From the NCBI GenBank assembly GCA_024637015.1, contig JAGXGE010000026.1, positions 62,001-126,000 of the forward strand: DNA of 64,000 nt, written 5' to 3'. A program made the translations under genes and the position numbers. This document shows positions 26,267-33,991 of the stretch, piece by piece. Source of the stretch: Aequorivita sp. GTDB lineage: Bacteria; Bacteroidota; Bacteroidia; Flavobacteriales; Flavobacteriaceae. Within the stretch, counting starts at the first letter, position 1. Every line of letters begins with the position of its first letter. Below the pieces are notes generated by a model. The model made no database searches. It worked only from the letters and a program-made list of their open reading frames with translations, and was not told the origin of the DNA.

Positions 26267-27077
26267 ACTGGAAGACAACATCCGCGAAAAGCTAGAAGCG
26301 AGGGAAATGAAACCTTCCGCAGAGGCTTGGAAAAAATTGGAAACACAATTGGAGGCAAAACAGCCCAAAAATAAAATAGTGGGTTGGTATTATGTTGCCG
26401 CAAGTTTTGTGGGACTGCTCATTTTGGCTTCGGTTTTCCTTAGTAGAAACAATACTGAAGTGAACAACCAAATAGTGGATGAAAATTTGGAACAGCAAAA
26501 TATTGAAACTGAATCTGAAATTATTCCGAATAATTCTGAAGCTGAAAGCATTGCTTCTGAAACCAATAATTCAGAAAAAATTGAAACTAATGTTTCCAAA
26601 AAAGAAACTGAAAAGAAACAATCAAATTCGGTTCAACTAAAACCACTTCCGCAGAAAAAGTCTGCAATTGATAAAAAGATTGAAAAGGCGGATGCCATTG
26701 CAAAAGTTACGAATGCCGAAATGCCACAAGCTGTAAAAAAGGAAAAGCCAATTAAATCCGAGATGTCTTCCCAGACCTTAACAAAAATAGAAGAAGATAA
26801 AATCTTTAACACTAAAGTGGACGAAGTAGTAGCCTCGGTAAAAAAGCTTCAAGAAAATAATACAGAAGTATCCACAACCGAAGTGGAGGCATTACTTAAC
26901 AGCGCCCGGCGTGAAATACAGACCCAACGTATACTAAACAGTCCAAAAGTAGATGCTACGGCATTGTTGCAGGATGTAGAGTGGGAGCTCGAAAAAAGTT
27001 TTCGTGACAAAGTGTTTGACGCCCTTGGAGAAGGGTTTCAAAAAGTGCGGACTGCCGTTACGGAAAGAAATGATTAA
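26253..27077 (+). CDS. Single-pass membrane protein, probable anti-sigma partner
   Basis: This 274-aa protein has a cytoplasmic N-terminus of about 45 residues (YKLEDNIREKLEAREMKPS), one membrane helix near 46-65 (YYVAASFVGLLILASVFL), then a long Glu/Asn/Lys-rich segment and a conserved C-terminal helix region (EVEALLNSARREIQTQRIL). The overlap with the ECF sigma gene and the topology suggest an anti-sigma factor, but no known anti-sigma domain is recognised, so the role is inferred from context. The next gene encodes an outer-membrane protein, a possible target or signal partner. Confidence 0.68.
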   Translation: MAPYKLEDNIREKLEAREMKPSAEAWKKLETQLEAKQPKNKIVGWYYVAASFVGLLILASVFLSRNNTEVNNQIVDENLEQQNIETESEIIPNNSEAESIASETNNSEKIETNVSKKETEKKQSNSVQLKPLPQKKSAIDKKIEKADAIAKVTNAEMPQAVKKEKPIKSEMSSQTLTKIEEDKIFNTKVDEVVASVKKLQENNTEVSTTEVEALLNSARREIQTQRILNSPKVDATALLQDVEWELEKSFRDKVFDALGEGFQKVRTAVTERND

Positions 27078-27125
27078 TCAATGAATAATTAATAATAAAA
27101 ACTCTTCCAACACCAATAAAATATT

Positions 27126-27160
27126 ATTCATTCACAAGCTCACTCATTCACAAATTCATC
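27126..27160. repeat. Short-period tract downstream of the ECF sigma operon (right arm of the inverted pair)
   Basis: A tract of ATTCATTCACAAGCTCAC-like units; ATTCACAAATTCA (27146-27158) is the exact reverse complement of the left-arm sequence at 25565-25577. Further ATTCATC units continue to about 27180. Confidence 0.7.
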
Positions 27161-27197
27161 AATAAAAAATTCATCATTAATCAAAAATCAAACAGTT

Positions 27198-28268
27198 ATG
27201 AAATTAATTACAATCACTATCGCCCTTTCTTTATGGCTATTTACGGCAATTTACGCACAGGCGCAGGAAATGGACCACGACACCCAAACAGCTGTGGAGC
27301 TGCTAACGGAATTAAAAGAAAAAATAATTCAGGAAGAAAAAGATGCCCTTTTGGCTGATGTTGAAAACATCAATGCCCGTTTGGAAAATCAAGCAATTAC
27401 AAATGAAGGGGCCGAAACATTAAAGCAGGAAGCTGCAGAAAGGCACGCTCTTAATATTGAAAATCGACTTGCTATCATTGACAATAAAGTAGCACTGTTA
27501 AAACGTAATGGAAGTGTTGAAGAAGACGAAGACAGCGGTATGGTTATTCGTATTGGTTCCAGTGGCAAAAATAATGAGAATGACAATGTTCTTTATATCG
27601 GCCCGAAAGACAAAAAGCGCAAATATGACCGCCGCACTACCTCAGACCTCGTTTTCGCATTCGGTTTAAACAACGTAATTACAAAGGGAGAATCTTTGCA
27701 GGACTCAGACTTTAAGGTTGGAGGTAGTCGCTTTGCAGAGTTAGGATGGGCTTGGAAAACACGTGTTTTCAAAAACACCAATTGGTTACGGGTTAAGTAC
27801 GGGGTTTCTTTTCAATTTAATGGTTTGAAACCAACAGGCAACCGTTTTTATGTAGATAATGGTTCAGAAACTGTACTTCAGGAATACCCGCTAAATCTAG
27901 ATAAATCAAAATTCAGAATGGACAATTTGGTGGTGCCAATCCATTTTGAGTTTGGTCCTTCCAAAAAAGAAGAACATGATGGCTACTTTCGCTATAACAC
28001 AGAAAACCAAATAAAAGTAGGACTTGGTGGTTATGCAGGTATCAATTTGGGCGCTCGTCAAAAACTAAAATTTGAAGAAGATGGCGAAGACCATAAGTTA
28101 AAGCTAAAAGCAGATTACAATACAAATAATTTCATCTATGGATTAAGTGGATACATTGGCTGGCAAGGTGCAGCTGTATATGCCAAATACGACTTAAACA
28201 CAATCTTTAAAAACAATTCCGTGGATCAGCGCAACGTTTCTCTCGGTCTGCGTTTTGATATGGATTAG
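27198..28268 (+). CDS. Outer-membrane beta-barrel (porin-family) protein with N-terminal coiled coil
   Basis: A 356-aa protein with a signal peptide ending near YAQAQE. Residues about 30-105 are helical and charged (ELLTELKEKIIQEEKDALLA in heptad-like pattern), followed by an acidic linker (GSVEEDEDSG). From about residue 140 onward it is strand-rich with an aromatic C-terminal strand (NVSLGLRFDMD), as in eight- to ten-stranded barrels. It lies 120 bases after the sigma unit and may be its target or part of the same operon. No enzymatic motif was seen. A strong terminator follows. Confidence 0.72.
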   Translation: MKLITITIALSLWLFTAIYAQAQEMDHDTQTAVELLTELKEKIIQEEKDALLADVENINARLENQAITNEGAETLKQEAAERHALNIENRLAIIDNKVALLKRNGSVEEDEDSGMVIRIGSSGKNNENDNVLYIGPKDKKRKYDRRTTSDLVFAFGLNNVITKGESLQDSDFKVGGSRFAELGWAWKTRVFKNTNWLRVKYGVSFQFNGLKPTGNRFYVDNGSETVLQEYPLNLDKSKFRMDNLVVPIHFEFGPSKKEEHDGYFRYNTENQIKVGLGGYAGINLGARQKLKFEEDGEDHKLKLKADYNTNNFIYGLSGYIGWQGAAVYAKYDLNTIFKNNSVDQRNVSLGLRFDMD

Positions 28269-28296
28269 CCAAATACCTTTTCATTATAGATTGTTT

Positions 28297-28337
28297 AAAA
28301 CCTGCACATTTTTTATTTTGATGTGCAGGTTTTTTTA
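28297..28337 (+). terminator. Intrinsic terminator after the outer-membrane barrel gene
   Basis: AAAACCTGCACAT (28297-28309) pairs perfectly with ATGTGCAGGTTTT (28321-28333), with a T run to 28337. Confidence 0.9.
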
Positions 28338-28390
28338 TTACATTTATATCAGACAAAAACTGAGCGTTCCAACATCATAATTCTTAAACT

Positions 28391-28777
28391 ATGAAAAGAG
28401 ACCTCAGCAAACAAAACCTAAAACTAAAAATTCAGTTAAATAAAGGTTTAAACATTCCTTCGATAATTTCAGACAGTTGCTTCGTTAAAGACATAGATGA
28501 TCAGCACTACCTTATTTCATTGGATCTATCCAGGGGCAAAAGCGTCAATGCCAAAGATTACGAAACCCTCAATAACAGTTTCGACGCTCTTGAGCAAATA
28601 GAAATAGCAGATGACAATGCCATAAAAAATTTTAAAAAACACTACATCTATAGATACGGTAGCAACCAAGGCTTCTCTTTAAAAAATGTGCCCGTAAACC
28701 TAATTATGGACTACACTCGCTCCATCACCTGCAACATAGAGGTAGAAAATGTATTAAAGCTTTCAAAAATTAGTTAG
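28391..28777 (+). CDS. Hypothetical protein, family not recognised
   Basis: A 128-aa protein without a signal peptide or membrane helix, basic at the N-terminus (MKRDLSKQNLKLKIQLNKGL). It has a mixed helix/strand pattern and two cysteines (C37 in DSCFVKD and one in SITCNIEV). It stands alone between two terminators, so it is an independent transcription unit. The composition is like that of its neighbours, which argues against recent transfer, but I know no relatives. It may be a lineage-specific cytoplasmic protein. Confidence 0.6.
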   Translation: MKRDLSKQNLKLKIQLNKGLNIPSIISDSCFVKDIDDQHYLISLDLSRGKSVNAKDYETLNNSFDALEQIEIADDNAIKNFKKHYIYRYGSNQGFSLKNVPVNLIMDYTRSITCNIEVENVLKLSKIS

Positions 28778-28802
28778 TACGATAACTACCCAGTTATTGA
28801 AG

Positions 28803-28840
28803 AAACCCCGCAAACCTTTTAGTTGTGGGGTTTAATTTTT
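28803..28840 (+). terminator. Intrinsic terminator after the orphan gene
   Basis: AAACCCCGCAA (28803-28813) pairs with TTGTGGGGTTT (28823-28833) with one G-T pair, followed by a T-rich stretch. Confidence 0.8.
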
Positions 28841-28928
28841 TTATGATGTATATAATAATAGGGCTTTTTTCTCTTTTAAACTCTAAGCCTTAAACAATAA
28901 AGAAATCCCTATTTTTACACAACCAAAA

Positions 28929-28952
28929 TCAAACAATCTAAAGATCCAACTT
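28929..28952. repeat. 8-bp-period tract abutting the dnaG start codon
   Basis: Three 8-mers, TCAAACAA, TCTAAAGA and TCCAACTT (28929, 28937, 28945), of the same TCNAANNN type as before dtd. The last base of the third unit is the first base of the TTG start codon. Confidence 0.65.
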
Positions 28953-30910
28953 TGATATCTAAAATCACCATAGACAACGTTTTTGAAACCGCCAGGGTAG
29001 AGGAGGTTATTGGAGATTTTGTACAATTGAAGAAATCTGGAAGCAACTTTAAAGGGTTGAGTCCTTTTACAGATGAGCGCTCGCCAAGTTTTATGGTGAG
29101 TCCCGTAAAGCAGATTTGGAAAGATTTCAGTAGCGGAAAAGGAGGGAATGTAGTTGCTTTTTTGATGGAGCACGAACACTTTACTTATCCCGAAGCCATA
29201 AAATATCTGGCAAAAAAATACGGTATTGAAGTAGATGAAACCGAACAGACTGCTGAAGACAAAGAGCAGGCAAACGAACGTGAAAGTTTATATTTGGTAA
29301 GCGAATTCGCAAAGGATTATTTTCACAGCACATTATTAAAAACCGAGGAAGGCAAAGCCATCGGCCTTTCTTATTTTAAGGAACGTGGATTTACTGACGA
29401 AACCATTAAAAAGTTTGAGCTAGGTTATTCGCCTGATTCTTGGGATGCTTTTACCAGCCATGCAATCAAAAAAGGCTACAAGCTAGAGTTTCTTGAAAAA
29501 ACAGGGTTATCTATAGTAAAAGAAGAAAAACAATTCGACCGTTTTAAGGGAAGGGTAATGTTCCCAATCCTCAGTATGAGCGGTCGCACACTTGGTTTTG
29601 GCGGGCGTATTTTAACTTCCGATAAAAAAGCGGCAAAATATTTAAACTCTCCCGAAAGCGATATTTACCATAAAAGTAAAGTGCTTTACGGCATTTTTCA
29701 TGCTAAACAGAGCATTGCCAAAGAAGACAATTGCTATTTAGTGGAAGGCTATACCGATGTTATTCAATTTCACCAAACGGGCATTCAAAACGTAGTTTCT
29801 TCTTCGGGAACGGCTTTAACTTCGGAACAAATTAGGCTGATAAATAGGCTTACCAAAAACATAACTGTTCTTTTTGATGGGGATGCGGCTGGGCTTCGTG
29901 CGTCACTCCGCGGTATTGACTTGATTTTGGAGCAGGGAATGAACGTGAAAATCTGCACCTTTCCCGAAGGAGAAGACCCAGACAGTTTTTCACGCAAAAA
30001 CTCGTTGCAGGAACTCACACTTTTTTTGGAGGAAAATTCCAAAGATTTTATCACTTTTAAAGCTTCACTGCTCGCTTCCGATGCTAAAAATGATCCTATA
30101 AAAAAGGCTGAAACCATACACGATATGGTACATAGTATCGCCAAAATCCCCGATGTTATTAAACGTGAAGTATATATAAAGGAATGTTCGCGAATTATGG
30201 ATATTTCGGAACAGGTACTTTTTAATACACTTGCACAGATTTTTCAAAAGGAGCGAAAGGATGCTTCAAAAAAAGCTGAAACGCCAAGAGAGGCGTTTGA
30301 GGTTGTTTCCTCAGAAAAAAAGATTGAAAAAGTAGATGTGCAGTTTCAGTTAGAGCAGAAAATAATTGAATTATTACTGCTTTATGGCAATGTGGAAGAG
30401 GATTTTGAAGAATTAATTCTTGAAGCAAACGATAAAGGTGAAATTTCATTAAAGCCAGAGATTCACAAATCGCGTGTTTACGAGAAAATATTTTTGGATC
30501 TGCAGGAAGACGAAATAGAGTTTACTAACCAAGAATTTAAAGATTTATATTACGAAGTGGTAAACCGTTTTACCCAAAACCCAGAGGCCAAAGCGGAAAC
30601 TTTCATCAATGAACTAAAGCCGGAAATGGCATCTGCAATTACTCACGTTTTGATGGAAGAGGAAAGGTATATACTCCACAACTGGGAACGGAAGGAAATT
30701 TATGTAAAGGAAAAAGAACAGACTATAGCCCAAATAGTAAGTGAAACCATTCTAAACCTTCGCAGGCATTTGGTTTCCCAAAAAATAAATGAACTCTCCG
30801 AAACCATGATGCAGGAAAACAATTCCGAAAAGGAGACGGGTCTGCAGGAAATAGTGGATTATATTAGTCTAAAAAAAGTGCTTTCCGAAAAACTGAACAG
30901 AGTTTTATAA
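28952..30910 (+). CDS. dnaG: DNA primase, form lacking the zinc-finger ligands
   Basis: This 652-aa primase makes RNA primers at the replication fork. The N-terminal zinc-binding domain is recognisable (LKKSGSNFKGLSPF, SPSFMVSPVKQIWKDFSSGKGGN in adjacent blocks), but the four zinc ligands (Cys/His/Cys/Cys in E. coli) are Ser37, Thr40, Asp58 and Ser61. The RNA polymerase core follows (LGFGGR), with TOPRIM motifs EGYTDVIQ and FDGDAAG, then a helical C-terminal helicase-binding region. It starts with TTG, giving the N-terminus MISK usual in flavobacteria. An 8-bp repeat tract abuts the start. A convergent regulator gene begins on the next base. Confidence 0.93.
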   Translation: MISKITIDNVFETARVEEVIGDFVQLKKSGSNFKGLSPFTDERSPSFMVSPVKQIWKDFSSGKGGNVVAFLMEHEHFTYPEAIKYLAKKYGIEVDETEQTAEDKEQANERESLYLVSEFAKDYFHSTLLKTEEGKAIGLSYFKERGFTDETIKKFELGYSPDSWDAFTSHAIKKGYKLEFLEKTGLSIVKEEKQFDRFKGRVMFPILSMSGRTLGFGGRILTSDKKAAKYLNSPESDIYHKSKVLYGIFHAKQSIAKEDNCYLVEGYTDVIQFHQTGIQNVVSSSGTALTSEQIRLINRLTKNITVLFDGDAAGLRASLRGIDLILEQGMNVKICTFPEGEDPDSFSRKNSLQELTLFLEENSKDFITFKASLLASDAKNDPIKKAETIHDMVHSIAKIPDVIKREVYIKECSRIMDISEQVLFNTLAQIFQKERKDASKKAETPREAFEVVSSEKKIEKVDVQFQLEQKIIELLLLYGNVEEDFEELILEANDKGEISLKPEIHKSRVYEKIFLDLQEDEIEFTNQEFKDLYYEVVNRFTQNPEAKAETFINELKPEMASAITHVLMEEERYILHNWERKEIYVKEKEQTIAQIVSETILNLRRHLVSQKINELSETMMQENNSEKETGLQEIVDYISLKKVLSEKLNRVL

Positions 30911-31543
30911 TCAATTAAATTGAAACATCCGTGCTTGGTTAATCAAATCAGCCAAGCTCGTAACATTTAGTTTTTTCAAAAGGCGTGTTTTGTATGTGCT
31001 TACTGTTTTTTCATTTATTTCAAGAAGTGTAGCAATGTCTTTGTTGCGTTTGCCGTTGGATAGCAGATTCAGCACTTCAATTTCACGTGCAGAAAGTTTT
31101 TTATAACGACCTACAATAGTATTATCATTTATGGCTTTGTTGTTTAATGCGGCAGCAAGTTCCTCGTTCAAAAATACTCCACCCATCGCTATTCGTTTAA
31201 TAGCTTGAAGAAATACTTCTTTTGAGGATGTTTTTGGAATATAGCCAGCTGCACCAGATTTTATGGAGCGCAGTGCATAAATTTCTTCCGGGTGTGATGA
31301 AAAAATGGCAATTCGAGTTTTAGGAAACTCTTCACGTATGCTTCGCAGCGCATGAAAACCATTGATTTCGGGAATGTCAAGCTCTAAAATCAAAATATCT
31401 GGACGTTCTTTTTCTAAACATTTCAGTAATTCTGAACCTCTTGCTACTTTACCGACTATTGTATAATCGTTTGTGCTATTTAGCAAAACAGCAATCCCTT
31501 TTCTGGTTATTGGATGGTGGTCTGCAATTACAACTTTTTTCAT
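30911..31543 (-). CDS. NarL/LuxR-type response regulator with an atypical receiver
   Basis: A 210-aa protein with a receiver domain (1-120) and a C-terminal LuxR-type HTH (about 145-205: LSAREIEVLNLLSNGKRNKDIATLL as adjacent blocks). The receiver keeps Lys in GYIPKTSS and Ser in AIFSSHP, but the phospho-acceptor position is Glu54 (ILELDIPEING) rather than Asp, and the acidic pair is Asp8-His9 rather than two acids. It may therefore act without phosphorylation, or be permanently in an active-like state (inference). No sensor kinase gene is nearby. It ends on the base after dnaG, convergently. Confidence 0.88.
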   Translation of the reverse strand: MKKVVIADHHPITRKGIAVLLNSTNDYTIVGKVARGSELLKCLEKERPDILILELDIPEINGFHALRSIREEFPKTRIAIFSSHPEEIYALRSIKSGAAGYIPKTSSKEVFLQAIKRIAMGGVFLNEELAAALNNKAINDNTIVGRYKKLSAREIEVLNLLSNGKRNKDIATLLEINEKTVSTYKTRLLKKLNVTSLADLINQARMFQFN

Positions 31544-31707
31544 CTTATTGTATTTATAGATTTTTCAACATATAAAAACTTCAGACCTGGGGAGATATTA
31601 AGTTTTATAAACGTAATATTAATACTACATTTTGGATATATAAAATCTTAGGGAGAAGAATAATAAACCTTTCGTTTAATGGTTAAATTATTCGATAAAT
31701 TACAATA

Positions 31708-32496
31708 CTACTTCAGTTCTTTGGGGATTTCGCAAACGGGAATAGGAACCATTTTGTGCTGATTGGCTTTGTTCAGTTTATTATAAATATCAAAAACCAT
31801 TTGTTGTCTTCCGGAAAAATCTGAACTGGTTTTACCAGTCTCTTTCATCTTCATGGCCCATTCCAATTCGTCATAGCTTGCGCCAATTTGGTCTTCATCG
31901 GTTCGGTCATCGCCCCATAATCCATCGGTTGGTGCTGCTTCTATGATTTCTTTATTAACTCCCAAATGCTTGGCAATTTTATACACTTCACTTTTCATTA
32001 AATCGGCAATAGGACTTAAATCAACACCGCCGTCACCATATTTTGTATAAAAACCCACACCAAAATCCTCTACTTTATTTCCGGTACCTGCCACCAAATA
32101 TTTGTGTAGGGCGGCAAAATAATAGAGTATTGTCATGCGCAAACGCGCGCGAGTATTTGCGAGTGACATAAAACGATCTTCTTCTTTTTCAACTTTTGGC
32201 AGTGCGTCAATCATTGAATCAAAAACCGGGGTAAGGTTTACCTCAATTTTTATAACGTTTGGAAAATTATCTTTTAACCAAGATATATGATTAAATGCAC
32301 GACTAACCTGAGAGGGAGCTTGATGTATTGGCATTTCAATACATACCAGGTCAAGCCCAGTTTTTGCGCATAAAGCTGAGGTTACGGCAGAATCAATGCC
32401 CCCGCTGATGCCAATTACAAAGCCATCCATTTTTGCATTTACTGCATAGGTTTTTAACCAATTTACAATATGATCTATTACTTTTTCGGTCTGCAT
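31708..32496 (-). CDS. nadE: Ammonia-dependent NAD+ synthetase
   Basis: This 262-aa enzyme makes NAD+ from deamido-NAD+, ATP and ammonia. The PP-loop is GISGGIDSAVTSALC (residues 28-42), and GTGNKVEDFGVGFYTKYGDG (adjacent blocks) and LSPIADLMKSEV are typical. There is no glutaminase domain, so ammonia is the nitrogen source. It is transcribed alone, divergent from gldB, with a 194-base gap between them that includes the gldB leader. Confidence 0.95.
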   Translation of the reverse strand: MQTEKVIDHIVNWLKTYAVNAKMDGFVIGISGGIDSAVTSALCAKTGLDLVCIEMPIHQAPSQVSRAFNHISWLKDNFPNVIKIEVNLTPVFDSMIDALPKVEKEEDRFMSLANTRARLRMTILYYFAALHKYLVAGTGNKVEDFGVGFYTKYGDGGVDLSPIADLMKSEVYKIAKHLGVNKEIIEAAPTDGLWGDDRTDEDQIGASYDELEWAMKMKETGKTSSDFSGRQQMVFDIYNKLNKANQHKMVPIPVCEIPKELK

Positions 32497-32524
32497 TTTC
32501 TGTGTTTTTAATCTTTTATAATAA

Positions 32525-32532
32525 TACCTTTG
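32525..32532 (+). promoter_or_regulatory. Possible -7 element of the gldB-gldC operon
   Basis: TACCTTTG matches TAnnTTTG. If used, the gldB transcript would have an about 155-base leader, unusually long for this genome, containing the hairpin options at 32569-32660. Confidence 0.35.
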
Positions 32533-32568
32533 CAGCGCAAAAGTTGCTAAAGATAAAATTAATTAAAA

Positions 32569-32660
32569 GGAATGGCGTTAACCAACAATAACATTTTTTC
32601 TAATATGAAATGCCCTTTAGCAAATTGTAAATTAACTCAAATTTGTAATTTGGGCATTCC
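32569..32660 (+). promoter_or_regulatory. Possible folded 5' leader of gldB
   Basis: AATGCCC (32609-32615) can pair with GGGCATT (32652-32658), while GGAATGGC (32569-32576) can pair with most of GGCATTCC (32653-32660). The two stems share the right arm and are mutually exclusive. No known riboswitch class is recognised. Confidence 0.3.
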
Positions 32661-32690
32661 AACTTCCTATTTCTCAAATATTATGTACAG

Positions 32691-33647
32691 ATGAAATATT
32701 GCGTATTGTTTCTTTTTGGTGTTCTCCTTTTTTCCTGCAACAATGAAAGCAAAGTTGAAACGGAAATTGAAAAAATTCCAATGGATGTTGAAATAATTCG
32801 TTTCGACAAAGAATTTGCAAATGCTAATCCGGCAGACCTTCCAAAGCTTAAAGCTGAATACCCGGCTTTTTTTCCGAAGCAATACAGCGATAGTATTTGG
32901 GTGGAAAAATTGATTGACACACTCCAAGATCAACTTGAAAGTGAGGTAGTAAAAAAGTTTCCAAATGATGAAAAATTGGATGCTGTGCTTGTTCCGTTGT
33001 TTCAGCATATAAAATACTATTTTCCAAAATTTCGGACTCCCGTTGTTGTAACAACAACTTCAGACGTAGATTATCGCAATAAAGTTATTCTTGCGGATAG
33101 TATGCTGGTAATTGGTCTAGACAATTATTTGGGTAATGAACATCGTTTTTACGAGGGTATTGATAAATATATTTCAAAGGAAATGAAGCCTTCGCAAATT
33201 GGTCCAGATGTGGCTGATACCTATGCAAGACAATACATAAAACCGCCAAGCAAGGCTACTTTTTTAGGACAAATTATATATTATGGCAAAGAACTTTACT
33301 TGAAGGATCTTTGGCTTCCCAATATTTCTGATGCCGAAAAAATAGGTTACACCGAAGAAGAATTTCAATGGGCTGAGGAAAATGAAGAATATATGTGGCG
33401 CTATTTTGTGGAGAAGGAATTACTTTATAGCACAGAGCCCAAGCTTGGTGCACGATTTATAAGTCCTGCGCCATTTTCAAAATTCTATCTCGACATTGAC
33501 AACGAATCCCCAGGAATGTTGGGTCGTTATTTGGGATGGAAAATTGTGCGTGCATATATGGAAAATAACGATACAGACGTTCAGCAATTAATGATTACAG
33601 ATGCTGACGAATTATTTACAAATTCAAAATACAAACCAAAGAAATAA
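32691..33647 (+). CDS. gldB: Gliding motility lipoprotein GldB
   Basis: A 318-aa lipoprotein with lipobox LLFSC (Cys16). The body matches the GldB family: IRFDKEFANANPADLPKLKA (read in blocks), YPAFFPKQYSDSIW, and GKELYLKDLWLP. GldB is required for gliding in Flavobacterium johnsoniae; it is an envelope protein whose biochemical role is unsettled. It overlaps gldC by one base (TAATG), forming a two-gene operon. GldA is encoded elsewhere in this window. Confidence 0.93.
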   Translation: MKYCVLFLFGVLLFSCNNESKVETEIEKIPMDVEIIRFDKEFANANPADLPKLKAEYPAFFPKQYSDSIWVEKLIDTLQDQLESEVVKKFPNDEKLDAVLVPLFQHIKYYFPKFRTPVVVTTTSDVDYRNKVILADSMLVIGLDNYLGNEHRFYEGIDKYISKEMKPSQIGPDVADTYARQYIKPPSKATFLGQIIYYGKELYLKDLWLPNISDAEKIGYTEEEFQWAEENEEYMWRYFVEKELLYSTEPKLGARFISPAPFSKFYLDIDNESPGMLGRYLGWKIVRAYMENNDTDVQQLMITDADELFTNSKYKPKK

Positions 33648-33985
33648 TGGCAATAAAACATACTTCTGAAATAAAACTAAACATAGGTCTTGACGAAAAC
33701 AAAATTCCCGAAACCATTCGTTGGACTGCCGAAGACGGCGGTGTTTCAAACGAAGAAACCAAGGCAGTAATGCTTTCTGTTTGGGACAGTAAAAAAAAGG
33801 AATCGCTTAGAATAGATTTATGGACAAAAGACATGCCTGTGGATGAAATGAAAATCTTCTTTCACCAAACTTTGAGCGCTATGGCTGATACGTTTCAACG
33901 CGCTACAAATGATGATAAAATGAGCGCCACAATGCGCGATTTTTGTGATTATTTTGCTGAAAAATTAGAGTTGAAGAAGGAATAG
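33647..33985 (+). CDS. gldC: Gliding motility protein GldC
   Basis: This 112-aa soluble protein matches GldC throughout (TSEIKLNIGLDENKIPETIRW as adjacent blocks, WTKDMPVDEMKIFFHQTL, MSATMRDFCDYFAEKL). Its loss impairs but does not abolish gliding in F. johnsoniae, and it is always next to gldB. Its start overlaps the gldB stop by one base. It converges on engB with a six-base gap and no visible terminator. Confidence 0.93.
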   Translation: MAIKHTSEIKLNIGLDENKIPETIRWTAEDGGVSNEETKAVMLSVWDSKKKESLRIDLWTKDMPVDEMKIFFHQTLSAMADTFQRATNDDKMSATMRDFCDYFAEKLELKKE

Positions 33986-33991
33986 CAAAAA

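Noticed and set aside
32569-32660. Known riboswitch class before gldB
   Set aside because: No conserved core of any riboswitch I know could be found; kept only as a low-confidence folded leader.
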